From Neodontobutis hainanensis (taxonomy: Eukaryota > Chordata > Actinopteri > Gobiiformes > Odontobutidae): DNA of 64,000 bases. Each line of letters begins with the position of its first letter. The stretch's first letter is position 1. The stretch spans positions 1-64,000 of the forward strand of contig JALDNG010000819.1 of NCBI GenBank assembly GCA_024349245.1, given 5' to 3'. Below are positions 1-10,898 of this stretch, piece after piece. The position numbers were made by a program, and so were the translations under genes. Under the pieces are notes generated by a model that saw only the letters and a program-made list of their open reading frames with translations, was not told where the DNA came from and searched no databases.

Positions 1-2030
1 CTGTCTCTCTGCCTCCCTCTCTCTCTCTGTGGCCTCTGCCTCCTCTGGTCTCTCTGTGGCCTCTGCCTCCTCTTGGTCTCTCTGTTCCTCTGCCTCCTCT
101 GGTCTCTCTGCCTCCTCTGCTTCCTCTGGTCTCTCTGTGGCCTCTGCCTCCTCTCTCTCTGCCTCCTCTGGTCTCTCTGCCTCCTCTGCCTCCACTGGTC
201 TCTCTGTGGCCTCTGCCTCCTCTGGTCTCTCTCTGGCCTCTGCCTCCTCTGGATTGTCTCTCTGCCTCTGCCTCCTCTAGTCTCTCTGCCTCCTCTGTCT
301 CTCTCTCTCTCTCTGCCTCCTCTGACTCTCTGCCTCCTCTGTCTCTCTGTGGCCTCTGCCTCCTCTGGTCTCTCTCTGCCTCCTCTTCCTCCTCTGCCTC
401 CTCTGTCTCTCTGTGGCCTCTGCCTCCTCTGGTCGCCTCCTCTGGTCTCTCTGCCTCCTCTGCCTCCTCCTCTGGTCTCTGTGGCCTCTGCCTCCTCTGC
501 TCTCTCTCTCCCCTGCCTCCACTGGTCTCTCTGCCTTCTCTGCCTCCTCTGCTCTCTCTACCTCCACTGGTCTCTCTGTGACCTCTGCAATCGGTCTCTC
601 TGTGGCCTATGCCTCCTCTGGTCTCTCTCTGGCCTCTGCCTCCTCTGGTCTCTCTGTGAACTCTGCCTCCTCTGGTCTCTGTGGCCTCTGCCTCCTCTGG
701 TCTCTCTGTCTCCTCTGCCTCCTTTCGTCTCTCTGTGGCCTCTGCATCTTCTGGTCTCTCTGTGGCCTCTGCCTCCTCTTGTCTCTCTATTCCTCTGCCT
801 CCTCTGGTCTCTCTGTGGCCTCTGCATCTTCTGGTCTCTCTGTGGCCTTTGCCTCCTCTTGTCTCTCTGTCTTCTCTGCCTCCTCTGAACTCTGGTGGCC
901 TCTGCCTTCTCTGGTCTCTCTGCCTCCTCTGCCTCCTCTGGTCTCTCTGTGGCCTCTGCCTCCTCTGGTCTCTCTCCTCCTCTGCCTCCTCTATTGTCTG
1001 TCTGCCTGGCCTCTGCCTCCTCTTGTCTCTCTGCCTCCTCTGCCTCCTCTGGTCTCTCTCTGCCTCCACTGGTCTCTCTGTGCCTCTGCCTCCTCTGGTC
1101 TCTCTGTGGCCTCTGCCTCCTCTGCTCTCTCTGTGGCCTCCTCTGCCTCCTCTGGTCTCTCTGTCTCCTCTGCCTCCTCTGTCTCTCTGACTCCTCTGCC
1201 TCCTCTGGTCTCTCTGTGGCCTCTGCCTCCTCTGGTCTCTCTGTGGCCTCTGCCTCCTCTTCTGGTCTCTCTGCCTCCACTGGTCTCTCTATTGCCTCTG
1301 CCTCCTCTCTCTCTGTGGCCTCTGCCTCCTCTGGTCTCTTTGTCTCCTCTGCCTCCTCTAGTCACTCTGTGGCCTCTGCCTCCTCTGGTCTCTTTGTGTC
1401 CTCTGCCTCCACTGGTCTCTCTGCCTCTCTGCCTCCTCTGCTCTCTCTACCTCCACTGGTCTCTCTGTGGCCTCTGCAATCCTCTGGTCTCTCTGTGGCC
1501 TATGTCTCTTTTGGATTCTCTGTGGCCTCTGCCTCCTCTGGTTTCTCTGTCTCCTCTGCCTCCTCTGTCTCTCTGTGGCCTCTGCCTCCTCTGGTCTCTC
1601 TGTGGTCTCTGCCTCCTTTTGTCTCTCTATTCCTCTGCCTCCTCTGGTCTCTCTGTGGCCTCGTTCTCCTCTGCTCTCTCTGCCTCCTCTCTGCATCCTC
1701 TTGTCTCTCTGCCTCCTCTGGTCTCTCTGTCTTTCTGCCTCCTCTGAACTCTCGGTGGCCTCTGCCCCCTCTGGTCTCACTGTGGCCTCTGCCTCCTCTC
1801 CTCTCTCTGACTCCTTTGCCTCCTCTGGTCTCTCTGTGGCCTCTGCCTCCTCTGGTCTCTCTGTGGCCTCTGCCTTCTCTTGTCTGTCTGTGTCCTCTGC
1901 CTCTGTCTCTCTGTGGCCTCTCCTCTGGTCTGTCTGGTCCTCTGCCTCCTCTTGCCTCCTCTGGTCTCTCTGTGTCTCTTCCTCTGTCTCTTCCTCTGCC
2001 TCCACTCTCTGTGGCCTCTGGCATTTAGAC
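1..2030 (-). repeat. 27-bp minisatellite, left block (pyrimidine-rich on + strand)
   Basis: The whole stretch is a degenerate tandem array of CTCTGCCTCCTCTGG, TCTCTCTGTGGC and related words. Reverse-complemented it is the same family as 36,893-51,726, with a unit of ACCAGAGGAGGC followed by AGAGGCCACAGAGAG (27 bases) and shorter 18-base variants lacking the GGCCAC part. It begins before the window and ends abruptly at 2,030 inside an Ig exon. The two blocks match at the Ig junction but diverge within a few units by indels. Because units are multiples of 3, all six frames contain long open stretches (SASSGLSVASASS, RPEEAEATE); these have no start context, splice signals or non-repeat sequence and are not called as genes. 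Confidence 0.95.
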
Positions 2031-2201
2031 ATTTAGGTTTATCTGTCCAGTAGGAACTACATTGTTGTAAGAAAAGGCCGTTCTGAGAAAAGCCTTTCAG
2101 TCTCCACTCCATTAGTGGATTCACAGCTCAGTGAGACTTTGTCAGACGTGAAGTGCTGTGATCTGTCAGGACTCACTGTGAGAGACACTGGGACTCAACA
2201 T
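2031..2201 (-). pseudogene. FCRL-like Ig exon 7, truncated (left arm)
   Basis: Mirror of 36,704-36,892. The exon opens after a TTTTGCAG acceptor (2,202 onward on -) and encodes the first half of an Ig domain, with SLSCES, GEWRLKGF and CSSYWTDKPKCLNA, then runs directly into the 27-bp satellite. Compared with the right arm it lacks one C of a CCCC run near its start, so the frame is shifted. The second half of the domain (the F-strand DxGxYxC) is absent. Confidence 0.75.
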
Positions 2202-2302
2202 CTGCAAAACAACAAGTGCATAAATAATGAAGAATGAAAATAACATAAACACTTACAGTTTCTAAATATCTCTGAATGATTAGCAATAAATAAAGATCCT
2301 AC

Positions 2303-2602
2303 CTTTAGTCCAGACAAACTTGGGCTGACTGTATTCAGAGTAAAACAGTGGACGCCCTCGCCCTGCTCTACACACAAACCCTGCTGTGTTGGTCTGGTGC
2401 TGAACGCTGAAGGAGTCCTGTTCAGTCCCATTACTGTGACCTGGGAGCAGCTCATATCTGTAAGAGTCTGATGAATGAGGAACAGCCTTGTACCAGTAAA
2501 AGGTCCATCCTGCAGACGCCTGTTTAACACCACAGCTCAGAGAGACAGAGACTCCAGGATTCAGCCATGACGGAGACACAGACAGGACAGGCTGGAGTTT
2601 AC
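2303..2602 (-). CDS. FCRL-like Ig exon 6 (left arm, intact)
   Basis: A 300-base phase-1 exon bounded by an AG acceptor after 2,602 and a GTAGGA donor before 2,303. It encodes a complete Ig domain: SWLNPGVSVSLSCGV, WTFYWYKAV, SYRYELLPG, and TAGFVCRAGRGRPLF near the end. This layout is characteristic of teleost FCRL5-like and related FcR-like proteins. It is the intact version; the right-arm copy (36,304-36,602) lacks one T in the TTTT run of the WTFYWY coding stretch. Confidence 0.85.
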
Positions 2603-2696
2603 CTGTTTGAACACTCATTAGATATCATTTGTCTTATTGTGTTTTTAAATTGTCAGTGTAATAATGTAATAATGAATAATGTGAGATGAAACCTAC

Positions 2697-2975
2697 TGTT
2701 GGACACATGTAATGTAACCTGGCTGCTCCATTCAGTTGCTTTATGTTGGTCATGTCTCATTATTCCTCTGCAGCTGTATTTGCCACTGTTTCCTGAAGCA
2801 GCAGCACTTATTATCATTACTTTATCTTCTTTATTAGAAAAGCTCACACCAGATTTGTTCCATTCATACGCCCACTCAGTGTCTGCTCCGTGTATTTCAC
2901 ATCTGAGAGTGACCTGCTCTCCTGGGAATATCTCAGGCCACTTTGGCTCCAGAGACACAGCAGCTGTGTCAGAGA
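2697..2975 (-). CDS. FCRL-like Ig exon 5 (left arm, intact)
   Basis: A 279-base phase-1 exon, the same length as its right-arm partner. It encodes SLEPKWPEIFPGEQVTLRC, then an Ig core with TEWAYEWNKSG and SGKYSCRG. One substitution changes the right-arm TEWTYEW to TEWAYEW. The donor is GTAGGT and the acceptor GATCAG. Confidence 0.85.
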
Positions 2976-3105
2976 CTGATCAGAACCAACACAGTTACAA
3001 ACAAGACTGGAACAATATGAATAAATGTTTCATTAATTTAGCTTTGAAGATATTAAAGACTGATATGTTTCTAGTGATGTTTACAGATGATACAGACAAA
3101 CTCAC

Positions 3106-3356
3106 CAACAGCATTAAGTCTGAAGGACTGACTGTCCTCAGTGAAATAAAGTGGGTCTCTCTTCCTGCTCTGCACCAGTACACTCCTCCCACTGAGACAC
3201 TTATTTGTTGTTGATCAGAAGAACCTTTGAATAACTCTGTGTCTCTGAACCAGTAATATTTCCAACCAGATGAAGCTGGAGTCACAGAGCAGCTCAGAGT
3301 CACTCTGCCTCCAGACTGAACCTCTGTCTCACCAGTCACTGTGGCCTTTGGCTTTT
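3106..3356 (-). pseudogene. FCRL-like Ig exon 4 (left arm, frameshifted)
   Basis: Partner of 35,546-35,800, but 251 instead of 255 bases. One Asn codon is missing (FRDTELF against FRDNTELF on the right), and a single-base loss after VYWCRAGR shifts the rest out of frame. Splice borders are kept. Confidence 0.8.
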
Positions 3357-3426
3357 CTGTGGATCAGAGTGGAAATGTATATAAATAACTTACTTGATAT
3401 TGAACATAAAAGTTGTCCAGACTCAC

Positions 3427-3685
3427 TCAGTATGTTCAGTCTGGTCCTCTGCTCCACAGTGTTGTGAGATCTGGAGCTCTTTCTCCTCTACATCTGTAGT
3501 GTCCACTGTCAGACTCAGTAACTCTGAGATTGTATATTCTTTTGTTGTTTGATGTAGGACTGAACCGGTCCTGCTCCACTGATACATCCACTCAGTGTTT
3601 CCTCTGTCCTCAATCTCACATCTGAGAGTGAGACTGTCTCCAGAAAAGATCTCAGACCAGTTTGGATTCAGACTCACTGTGGGTT
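3427..3685 (-). pseudogene. FCRL-like Ig exon 3 (left arm, frameshifted)
   Basis: Partner of 35,215-35,475 (259 against 261 bases). The domain reads normally through TEWMYQWSRTG, then shifts before the DSGHYRC motif, so the second cysteine is lost from this frame. The GTGAGT donor and acceptor are preserved. Confidence 0.8.
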
Positions 3686-3839
3686 CTGTCAACATCAAAT
3701 GTAATATTTAACATAATATAATTTCATTTTAAACCCATGTCAAACCCTCTTAACGTCCTCCAGACCAGCATCATGACTGTTATCAGTGATTAAGACACTG
3801 AGGCCTCTGTTGTGCCAGGACATTTTGTCAAAATTAACC

Positions 3840-4620
3840 AGTTCTCAACCTGAACAGACAAATCTGACTCAAATCCCTTCAAACAGATAATGTCAGGTCC
3901 TGCTCAAACAGACTTGAAACTTGCAGTGTTCAATGATTTAATAACTTCAAATAAGCTTGATGTTTTTAACAGAAGCATGGTTAGATGACAGGAAATGCAG
4001 TCCTTATTTAATCCACTCTATCTGATTTTACATTCGTATCAAAAATACAGGAAAACAAAAAGGGAGGTGGTGTATGTTCCTTTCTTAGGATAATATTCTC
4101 ATCCAGAAGCTGTCACTTGGGGAGTTTTTATTATTTACATTTAGATTTATTCATTTAGCTGACGCTTCTATCCAAAGCAACTTTCATTATTCTACAGTAA
4201 ATACCAGTTTTACAGCCACTAGGTGGGTTAAGTGTCTTGCCCAAGGACACAACGACAGTATGAGTTGTGAAGAGAGTGGAATCGAACCCCTACCTTCCGG
4301 TTGAAGGACGGCTGCTCTACCCACTGAGCTACTGCTGCCCCATTTGAATATGTGTCATTCAAAATGAAGTTCAAGTTTTCTTCATCTATAATGTAGTTCT
4401 TTACAAACACTGTCATGATTTTATTGATGAGTTACTGAAATGCTTTCGTTTGTCTGCACAGAAATTGAACAAATAGTCATAGCAGGTGATTTTAAAATTT
4501 GTGTGGATAATGTTTAGTATCAGAATGTATCAAAACTTTCTGCTGTTCTTGATACTTATGGGCTGTATCTTCCCGATCATAACGCAGGTGTCAGGACGAG
4601 AAAGAAGCTCATTAAGGGGT
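3840..4620 (+). mobile_element. LINE fragment, endonuclease region (L2/Rex1 type), left arm
   Basis: The + strand carries broken pieces of an apurinic-like endonuclease: LKLAVFNDLITSNKLDVF, then FLTEAWLDD, a GGGV-type segment, and downstream VIAGDFKICVDN followed by SKLSAVLDTYG. These correspond to the LTETWL and GDFNIHVD blocks of L2/Rex1-type LINEs. The copy has many stops and is split by a SINE at 4,134-4,341. It lies in the long intron between Ig exons 2 and 3, opposite in sense to the host gene. Mirror: about 34,300-35,090. Confidence 0.7.
4134..4341 (-). mobile_element. tRNA-derived SINE with L2-type tail (SINE-A), left arm
   Basis: Read on the - strand: GGGGCAGCAG, an A-box-like TAGCTCAGTGGGTAGAGC, a B-box GGTTCGATTCC-like stretch, a core with GTCCTTGGGCAAGACACTTA, and a tail containing a GGATA-loop hairpin and CTAAATGAATAAAT. 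The GGATA hairpin is the 3' recognition element known from L2-clade LINEs such as UnaL2, so mobilisation by such a LINE is likely. It is inserted inside the LINE fragment. Mirror: 34,567-34,775. Confidence 0.85.
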
Positions 4621-4985
4621 GTGTCCAAATCCAACTTGTTCTGATTTTTCGGTTGAAGACGGGATAAATAGACGGGACTTGAGTCGGCACAGGTTCATCT
4701 TTTAATATTGATGAGCAGAATATTAGTAAATACTAATCATTCAGTTAAGCTTAAACATATTGAAAAAAGTTAAAGCAAATGCATCTGGACTTAGTTTTCA
4801 AGCTAAAGAGGTTTTATCTTTTCCATTTCTGAGTCCAGCTGATACAGAGCTGAGCTTTATCTCTAGAGGGAGGGCTTTGACCTGAAACTAACTCTGATTG
4901 GACCAGGCTGTTCTGGTCTCAGAGTCATTAGGCAGTGTGACTCCTGATGTGAGAGTCGTTAGTGTTAGTGGAGTCGTTGTCCTTC

Positions 4986-5199
4986 TAGAGTGAACCTGTT
5001 TTGATGTAGGTTTCAGAACACTGTTGTAAACAGCTGGCAGGTGAAAACAGAGACCTGCTCCTCTGAGCGCAGACTCAGCTCCACCAGAGTTCACACAGAA
5101 GAGCTGAGTCTCACTGAACAGAGAAGAAAGTCCTCCATTATCACCTGCCAGCTTTTTACAACTGTGTTCTGAAACCTACATCAAAACAGTTTCACTCTA
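4986..5199. mobile_element. Foldback MITE-like element, left arm
   Basis: A 214-base near-palindrome. TAGAGTGAACCTGTTTTGAT at the start is repeated inverted at the end (ATCAAAACAGTTTCACTCTA). The inverted homology continues through GTAGGTTTCAGAACAC and AGCTGGCAGGTGA, leaving a central loop of about 85 bases. No coding capacity. Mirror: 33,704-33,917. Confidence 0.75.
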
Positions 5200-5202
5200 G
5201 TG

Positions 5203-5530
5203 CAGGGGTCGGCAACACGCTGCTCTGGAGCAGCATGCGGCTCTTTCATCCCTCTGATGCTCCCTGTGGCTTTTAAAAATAATTAATGAGTATTTAATTA
5301 TTGTGTTTTATTTTAGTTCGCTCGCTTTTATGTTGTCGCTGTTACCGCGGCGCCACTAATGCTAATGTGCAACACCCGCCAGTGCGCAATTTTTTTAACT
5401 TTTGAGTCCCAGGTAGGCCATCTATGGAGAATTGTAAGAAGTATGCTTATTGTGTAATGAGGAGATATGCAGGTGTTTTCCAACTTAAACTTTATTAAAA
5501 GCAAACATCTCGCACGCCTCACAGATGACA
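5203..5530 (+). mobile_element. hAT relic: terminal repeat plus transposase C-terminal piece, left arm
   Basis: Starts with CAGGGGTCGGCAAC, a typical hAT terminal sequence, followed by the GCATGCGGCTCTTTCAT subterminal region. About 280 bases later the + strand reads NFIKSKHLARLTDDSYDPV, matching the conserved C-terminal MNFIKSKHRSRLTD block of hAT transposases of the ZBED/GTF2IRD2 type. The opposite terminus is missing, so this is an internally deleted remnant. Mirror: 33,370-33,700. Confidence 0.65.
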
Positions 5531-5539
5531 GCTACGATC

Positions 5540-6080
5540 CTGTGTAAAGAAGAAGGTGTCGGCACAGCCCTGAGACAAGACTGAAATAATCATCTTTGAA
5601 ACAGAAACAAAGAGAAAGTGTCAGCAGTCACCTCCAATCTTTCTCTAAAATCTAAAAACAAGTTAGAAATCTAGGTGTCATTATGGACTCAGACTTGAAT
5701 TTCCACGTCACATTAAGTCCATTACATCATAAGCATTTTATCACCTTAAAAACATTTCCAGAGTCAAAGGGATAATGTCTAAAGCAGACTTAGAGAAACT
5801 TATTCATGCTTTTATCTGCAGCAGGTTATATTACTGTAACGGCTGCTCACTGGTCTCTCAAAACGAGGGTTAAGACAGCTGCAGCTTATTCAGAACTGCT
5901 GCTCGGTTCTAACCAAAACCAGGAAGTTCACATCAGTCCAGTTTTAAAATCTCTGCACTGGCTTCCTGTTGCTCAGAGAATAGACTTTAAAACGTTAAAA
6001 GTCTCTAAATGGTATAACACCAGAATATATTTCTGAAATGCTAGTTCCTTCTGAACCTTCTGGGACTCGGAGAACATCTG
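5540..6080 (+). mobile_element. LINE fragment, reverse-transcriptase C-terminal region, left arm
   Basis: The + strand contains degraded RT C-terminal blocks ending in ISPVLKSLHWLPVAQRIDFK, the hallmark ITPVLKSLHWLPV motif of L2/Rex1-type LINEs, and an upstream FICSRL-like block (the SRLDYCN motif). It probably belongs to the same LINE insertion as the endonuclease fragment at 3,840-4,620, with the middle of the RT lost and later elements inserted between. Mirror: about 32,800-33,350. Confidence 0.75.
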
Positions 6081-6444
6081 TGACATGCCTCCTGCTCATG
6101 CCTTATATAGCCATAATATTTAGTACCTTTTTATAATAACTGTAATTGTTTTATCTTTGCAAATAAATGTCATACTTCAGTTTAATAAACAAAACAATCA
6201 CAAAGAACAGCAGTGAAATAAAAAAAAATCAGAAAAAAAGTATAATATACACCAACTTTTTAAAACTGTTTGTTTTTAAATGTAATAAATGTAATAAAAG
6301 TAATAAATGTATATTTGAAGACATATCAGCTCAAAAGAAACACCCTCATTTTGTTTCAAGAATAGGCACAGTTTATTTTAACTCCTTACTTTTTAACTTT
6401 TATTTTTATTTTAGATCTATATTTAAAAACATAACTGTACTCAC

Positions 6445-6701
6445 CAGTTTTTAAAACAGTGACATCATTACTTTGTTCTGTGACAATATATTCATCCCAT
6501 CCTCTGCAGCAGTAGACACCTCCATCTGAGACACTGACACGAGCTGAGTTTTCTTTTATTATTTCCTCTTAGAGTCAAATGCTGAGTTTCTTCTGAACCA
6601 TTTATACGCTCCTTTAAAGTCCTGACTTCACAGCTCAGAGTCACACTGCTCTGTTCTGGGATGGTGTCACTGGATGTTTTCAGAAGGACTCTGCCCCTTT
6701 C
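6445..6701 (-). pseudogene. FCRL-like Ig exon 2 (left arm, frameshifted)
   Basis: Partner of 32,181-32,440, 257 against 260 bases. It reads RVLLKTSSDTIPEQSSVTL then SCEV, after which one missing base shifts it out of frame before the WFRRN stretch. The GTGAGT donor and CCTCAG acceptor are conserved. At the 5' edge both arms fail to give the phase expected from neighbouring exons. Confidence 0.8.
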
Positions 6702-6868
6702 CTGAGGAGAGAACAATATTAGAAAACATGGCATTTGTTAAAGTCAGAGTCAGCCAAAGATGGATGCAGACTTTGGCAAAATGGAAATGGTAATTATTTT
6801 TATGATTTATTTGTCATTAGTGAAACAAAATAAGTGCTGTGTAAAATCAGAAGTCTTAAAATACTGAC

Positions 6869-7128
6869 CTGTTAACTTCAGTTCTTTCTTTGTGGACTGT
6901 GGTCCGCTTTGGTCCCACACCAGTAAAACCCTGATCTGATTTTGCCACTAAATACATTTTTAGTTCAACTGTGGCAGAATTTTGTTGTATCTTATGGTAT
7001 TTGTCCTCCGTAACAAGTAATTCATTTTGTAAAAGTCCAAATTTGCCTGAACATTTTGAACACAAACCAGAGTTACATTGTTCCGAGATACACAGACTGT
7101 TCAGGACCCTTCAGAGTCACATGGTCAC
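6869..7128 (-). pseudogene. FCRL-like Ig exon 1 (left arm, frameshifted)
   Basis: Partner of 31,749-32,012 (264 bases), here 260. Fragments LLQNELLVTEDKYHKIQQNS and ELKMYLVAKSDQGF survive, but indels break the frame on both sides: the C-terminal DQGFYWCGT reads DQGFTGVGP here. Confidence 0.8.
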
Positions 7129-7325
7129 CTGTGTAAACAAAAGTAAAGTAAAGAATATAAATTTAAAAATGCTTTAGAGTAATACTACGATGGCCATAAA
7201 GTGTAAACTGAAATAACAGAACTGAGAACAAAATTACAAGTTAGAAAACCAGGCAGTTTTCTGACTCTTCTTTCTGACTCACTCTTGTTTCTGTGAATTA
7301 TTGATGTGTTTTTTAGTTTTATTAA

Positions 7326-8254
7326 CCCTTTAAACCCGAGGCCTATTTTCAAGAACACTGCTCAAAAATCCATACCCATAAAGTAAAGACTATATTTCAG
7401 CAACAATAAGGTGTATTTGAATAATTTTGTCATTTTAAAGGGAACTTTGTGAGATTTGTCAAAAGTGTTATCATATTAATATGTGTTACTAGTAAAGAGA
7501 AATGAAGATGGCACACAGCTAAATTATTTTTTTAGTTTTTAGTTTTGCTTTTGAATGCTGCTGTTGCAACTTTTTACTTCATAACATGTAAATAAAAACA
7601 TGTTTAACATTATCCCTGCAAAGTTTTAAACCGATAATGTGGAGCAGAATAAAACTCAAGAGGTTTTAGTACAGACAGATTAGTCTGTTCCATTTCAGTT
7701 TAGTCATGTAAATACTATATATTTCATGTTTATATCACTAATGGTGTTCATTAAATACATTATTGAGAACTTAAACCAGACTTCTATGTATTTATATGTG
7801 TTTTCAGTCTGCATTCTTCCTCCTGCCTGTTTCTTTTATGCAGCGGTTGCTGGCCCCACTGCGCACGGCAAATTCTCTGCAGCCGATTGATCGAACTGAG
7901 CACATCGTGCCTCCTTAAAATCATTAGTGCCAATAGAATTGAGGGAAACTGTAACGTTGTAATCGATAGCTTCTGTACTTTAAATTGAGGTCTGGCATGA
8001 GTTTGTAGGCTTAAGTATTGGCCAGCTGTTCGCAAAAATGTAGCATCTGAGTTGAGGAGGGGCGAACTTCACACCTTGACATGTTGTCTTTTGTATGATT
8101 GTTTTTGGTCTGTGTTTGAAGTTGGTGTATATGGCTTACATGTGCTTAGCGGGTTTCCGCTGAGTAATTGGATGTGCGGCTTACCCATATTAGGCCTGGG
8201 GCTGTGTAGTGCATTATGCTGCTTGTTTACGACGCCTTAAATAGGTTTAAAGGG
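7326..8254. mobile_element. piggyBac-type non-autonomous element, left arm
   Basis: A 929-base element with inverted termini: CCCTTTAAACCCGAGGCCTA at the left end and TAGGTTTAAAGGG at the right. It is flanked by TTAA on the left and TAAA on the right, consistent with a decayed TTAA target duplication. piggyBac elements start CCY, end GGG and insert at TTAA. No transposase frame is visible inside. It lies in the intron between the second signal exon and Ig exon 1. Mirror: 30,619-31,550. Confidence 0.65.
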
Positions 8255-8991
8255 TAAATTTGTTTTCTGATTTGTTATTTTGATATTTGCTTTTGTTAAT
8301 TTGTTTGCACTTTACGGCCACTGTATAACAACTGTATACAAAGAAAGAGAAAAAGAAAATTACAAAAAGAAACATGGCAGAGTTAAAGGTGTAGGTTTAT
8401 TTTTTGTTTTCTCATCATTACATTTATCAAAAGTAGAACATAAAAGAACCAACACAGGATTCTAAATTATAATTTACTGAGTGTTGACAGTTTCTCAAGT
8501 CTTCATGTCAAAGATTTAAAAGTAAGCCCTGTGTTTTAAGAACAGACTAAAGACAACTGTGGATAAGTGCTACACAAGTCCTCACGACTCCATCCAGTGC
8601 AACAAAGAGATTCAACAAAACACAACCAGTGACTTTTGGGGCAAAAATCCATCTAACATTATGATATTTTTTAAATATGACAAAATAATATAGAAAATCT
8701 CTTTAAACTCTGTCACAGGCAACAATAAAAGAACACAAACACAGTGAGTTTATTTCTTGATGTCATAATGGGCCCAGGTGTCATATCCCCTGAGATGTAA
8801 ACATGAAAACACAATCATCTTAATGACAACTGCAGAAGTAACACTGTACGTTACATGGCCTAATATAAAACAACACAGCTTGAAGAATATGTAATTCCAC
8901 TTTTATGAACGTTTTGTAACATAAGGCCATATATATGTTAAATAAAATCTGAAACTGAACTAAATAAAGATTAAACAGGATAGTTATTTAC

Positions 8992-9022
8992 CTTTTGTGT
9001 TTGAAGAAGACGACATTGAAGA
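8992..9022 (-). pseudogene. FCRL-like signal-peptide exon 2 (left arm, 2-bp deletion)
   Basis: A 31-base mini-exon between a TTTCAG acceptor and GTAAAT donor. The right-arm copy is 33 bases; the left has lost one GT of a GTGTGT run, shifting the frame. A short second signal exon is normal for FcR/FCRL-family genes. Confidence 0.75.
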
Positions 9023-9115
9023 CTGAAATATGAATTATAAAAGAGTTTATGTCGACAAAGGCCTGACAAAAGTTTAGATGTTGACCTGTTTAAAGTCAAA
9101 GTGTTGTAAACTCAC

Positions 9116-9152
9116 AGATGAGCCCCAGAGTCCAGACCAGAGAGGGTCCCAT
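9116..9152 (-). CDS. FCRL-like signal-peptide exon 1 (left arm)
   Basis: ATG at 9,152 on -, 37 bases, encoding MGPSLVWTLGLI plus one base, then a GTGAGT donor. Identical to the right-arm exon at 29,711-29,747. Confidence 0.8.
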
Positions 9153-10373
9153 CCTCACATCCAGCGCCACACTCTGCCTCTGACAAACTCCAGCTCATTA
9201 CAGGCTTCATCTACAGCACTCACAGAGGAAGAGGAGGGTACATTTGATGAAGATATGTTTAACTGGTCTGCACTTCCTTTTCACACTTACCTCACACAGA
9301 CACTGAACCACAGCTTTCACACTTTGAGACTTTTTCACAGTCGACTCCATCATGCAACACCTGTTTAGAATAAAATAAAATAGAATACATTTTAAATAAT
9401 CATTAAACTATATGCATCACATGTAAGTCGGCAGTTAGCAGTAGAAGTGACACCTGTAGCACTAAAATATTGTAAACAACTAAATACAGTCTGATCATTG
9501 TTATATGAACCTGTTGATCTTTACTGTTAGATATATTGAGTACTAAGAAAACATTGAAGATCAGTGTAAGAACTAAAGGAAATAGATGTGTTACTTCTTC
9601 TTGACTCTAAAATGACACTGAGACAAAGAAGGAGCAACTATGAACTGTATTGTCGCCTTGAAGCTGAAGGAGAGATAACATCATTCTTGTTCAGAAACGT
9701 GTTAGATACTTCTTTGTGGTTATTGTTCTGTAGAGGTTTATAATTGTTTGTGTGTTTGTCAGAACTGAAGCTACAGTACAGCTCACAGAGGAGTGAGATA
9801 AAGTGTGTCATTGAACGTCATAGAAATGTGTGGCTTTGACCTAAAATGAAACAAGTGCAGTGACACACTTTAAAAACTGAATGTGCTGGAGTTCAAGGAG
9901 CAGTGTTGTCGCCCTGGGCCTGATCCTCTCTGTTAGTGTTCATCCATGAGTTAAAGTCAGATCCTGGTTCATTCTGGTTTCTGACTGAACTCTATAGTCT
10001 CCAGATCTGTGAACAGTTTTAAGGAGAAAACACTCACAGCTGAGCAGCTCCAGGAGGTGCGCCCACGAGATGCTGCGCTCCCTGCCAAGGTGGAGCGGAG
10101 CTACAGGTGACAGCTGAAGCTAAGGTTAGGAGATGGTGAAACAGTTTATTTTGTTGCTTTAATGGAGGTTTCAAAATTCTTTTTTCATTTCCAGTGCGAC
10201 ACAAACTCCTGTCCATCAGTTTAATCATCTATAAGCCTAATCAGCAGAATCAGCAAATATAATAACTACATAATCATTTAAAACCTATAGTAAATCATCA
10301 ATTCATTGTAATCCATGTAAAGCTCTGCTGCAGTGCCTTATAGTGTCTTGGTGGGACTCTTGAATATTTGTAG
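9153..10373. other. 5' flank of the left FCRL-like copy, no gene seen
   Basis: Upstream region of the left receptor copy. A possible untranslated exon lies near 9,310-9,360, where the reverse complement ends GTGTGAG followed by a GTAAGT donor. No convincing TATA box or other coding sequence was found. Short open frames here have no family resemblance. Confidence 0.5.
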
Positions 10374-10660
10374 CAGTGGTGGTCAAACCAAGGCCCAAGG
10401 ACCCAATACTGGCTGTTCAATCTGCCAAGCATTAACTACTAATTTAATAATAATTAAAGACAATTAATTGAGTTTTAGAGTTTTTTCACTGGAGTCTCCT
10501 CAAAGGCCATATGTCTGATATTCCAAGAAACTGAACTCAAAGTCAGCCGCTTCTTTTCTACCGAGCCAAATACAAACCAGCCAAGTTACAGACTTTATTT
10601 CTAGTTTGTTCACCCTGCTGTAGGGTGTTACTGTTCAGTAAAATTATTTTGTGTAGCAGC
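10374..10660. mobile_element. hAT-like terminal fragment, left arm
   Basis: CAGTGGTGGTCAAACCAAGG at 10,374 resembles hAT termini (CAGTGGTGGCCAAAC type). The following sequence has no coding potential and no matching second terminus. Mirror: about 28,170-28,474. Confidence 0.5.
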
Positions 10661-10898
10661 TGAAGATCTTTAAAATATACAACAATTATTCACTGTTTTA
10701 ATAAATCTGCTTGCACCAATAAATACAAACAATTCAAGCTGCAGTGAGTCCAACTGAAGGGCATTTAAAGTCACTCTACCTCAAATTTAACAACAAACCT
10801 TAACACACATCACAGATTAAGCAAGACTCTAGCTCAACTCAACACAAAGATTGTTTTTCACGCCACAATCTGTTCGAATAATAATCTGAATACTTTAC

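Noticed and set aside
2699..3214. A 171-codon + frame over Ig exons 5 and 4 (and 35,710-36,207 on -).
   Set aside because: Antisense to well-supported Ig exons and crosses their introns.
4300..4341. Possible tRNA gene from the TAGCTCAGTGGGTAGAGC and GGTTCGATTCC boxes (also 16,860-16,936, 21,851-21,905, 34,567-34,635).
   Set aside because: No complete cloverleaf or acceptor stem; the boxes belong to SINE heads with attached core and LINE-like tail.
9078..9368. A 96-codon + frame over the left signal exon.
   Set aside because: Not conserved as a frame in the right arm and antisense to the signal exon.
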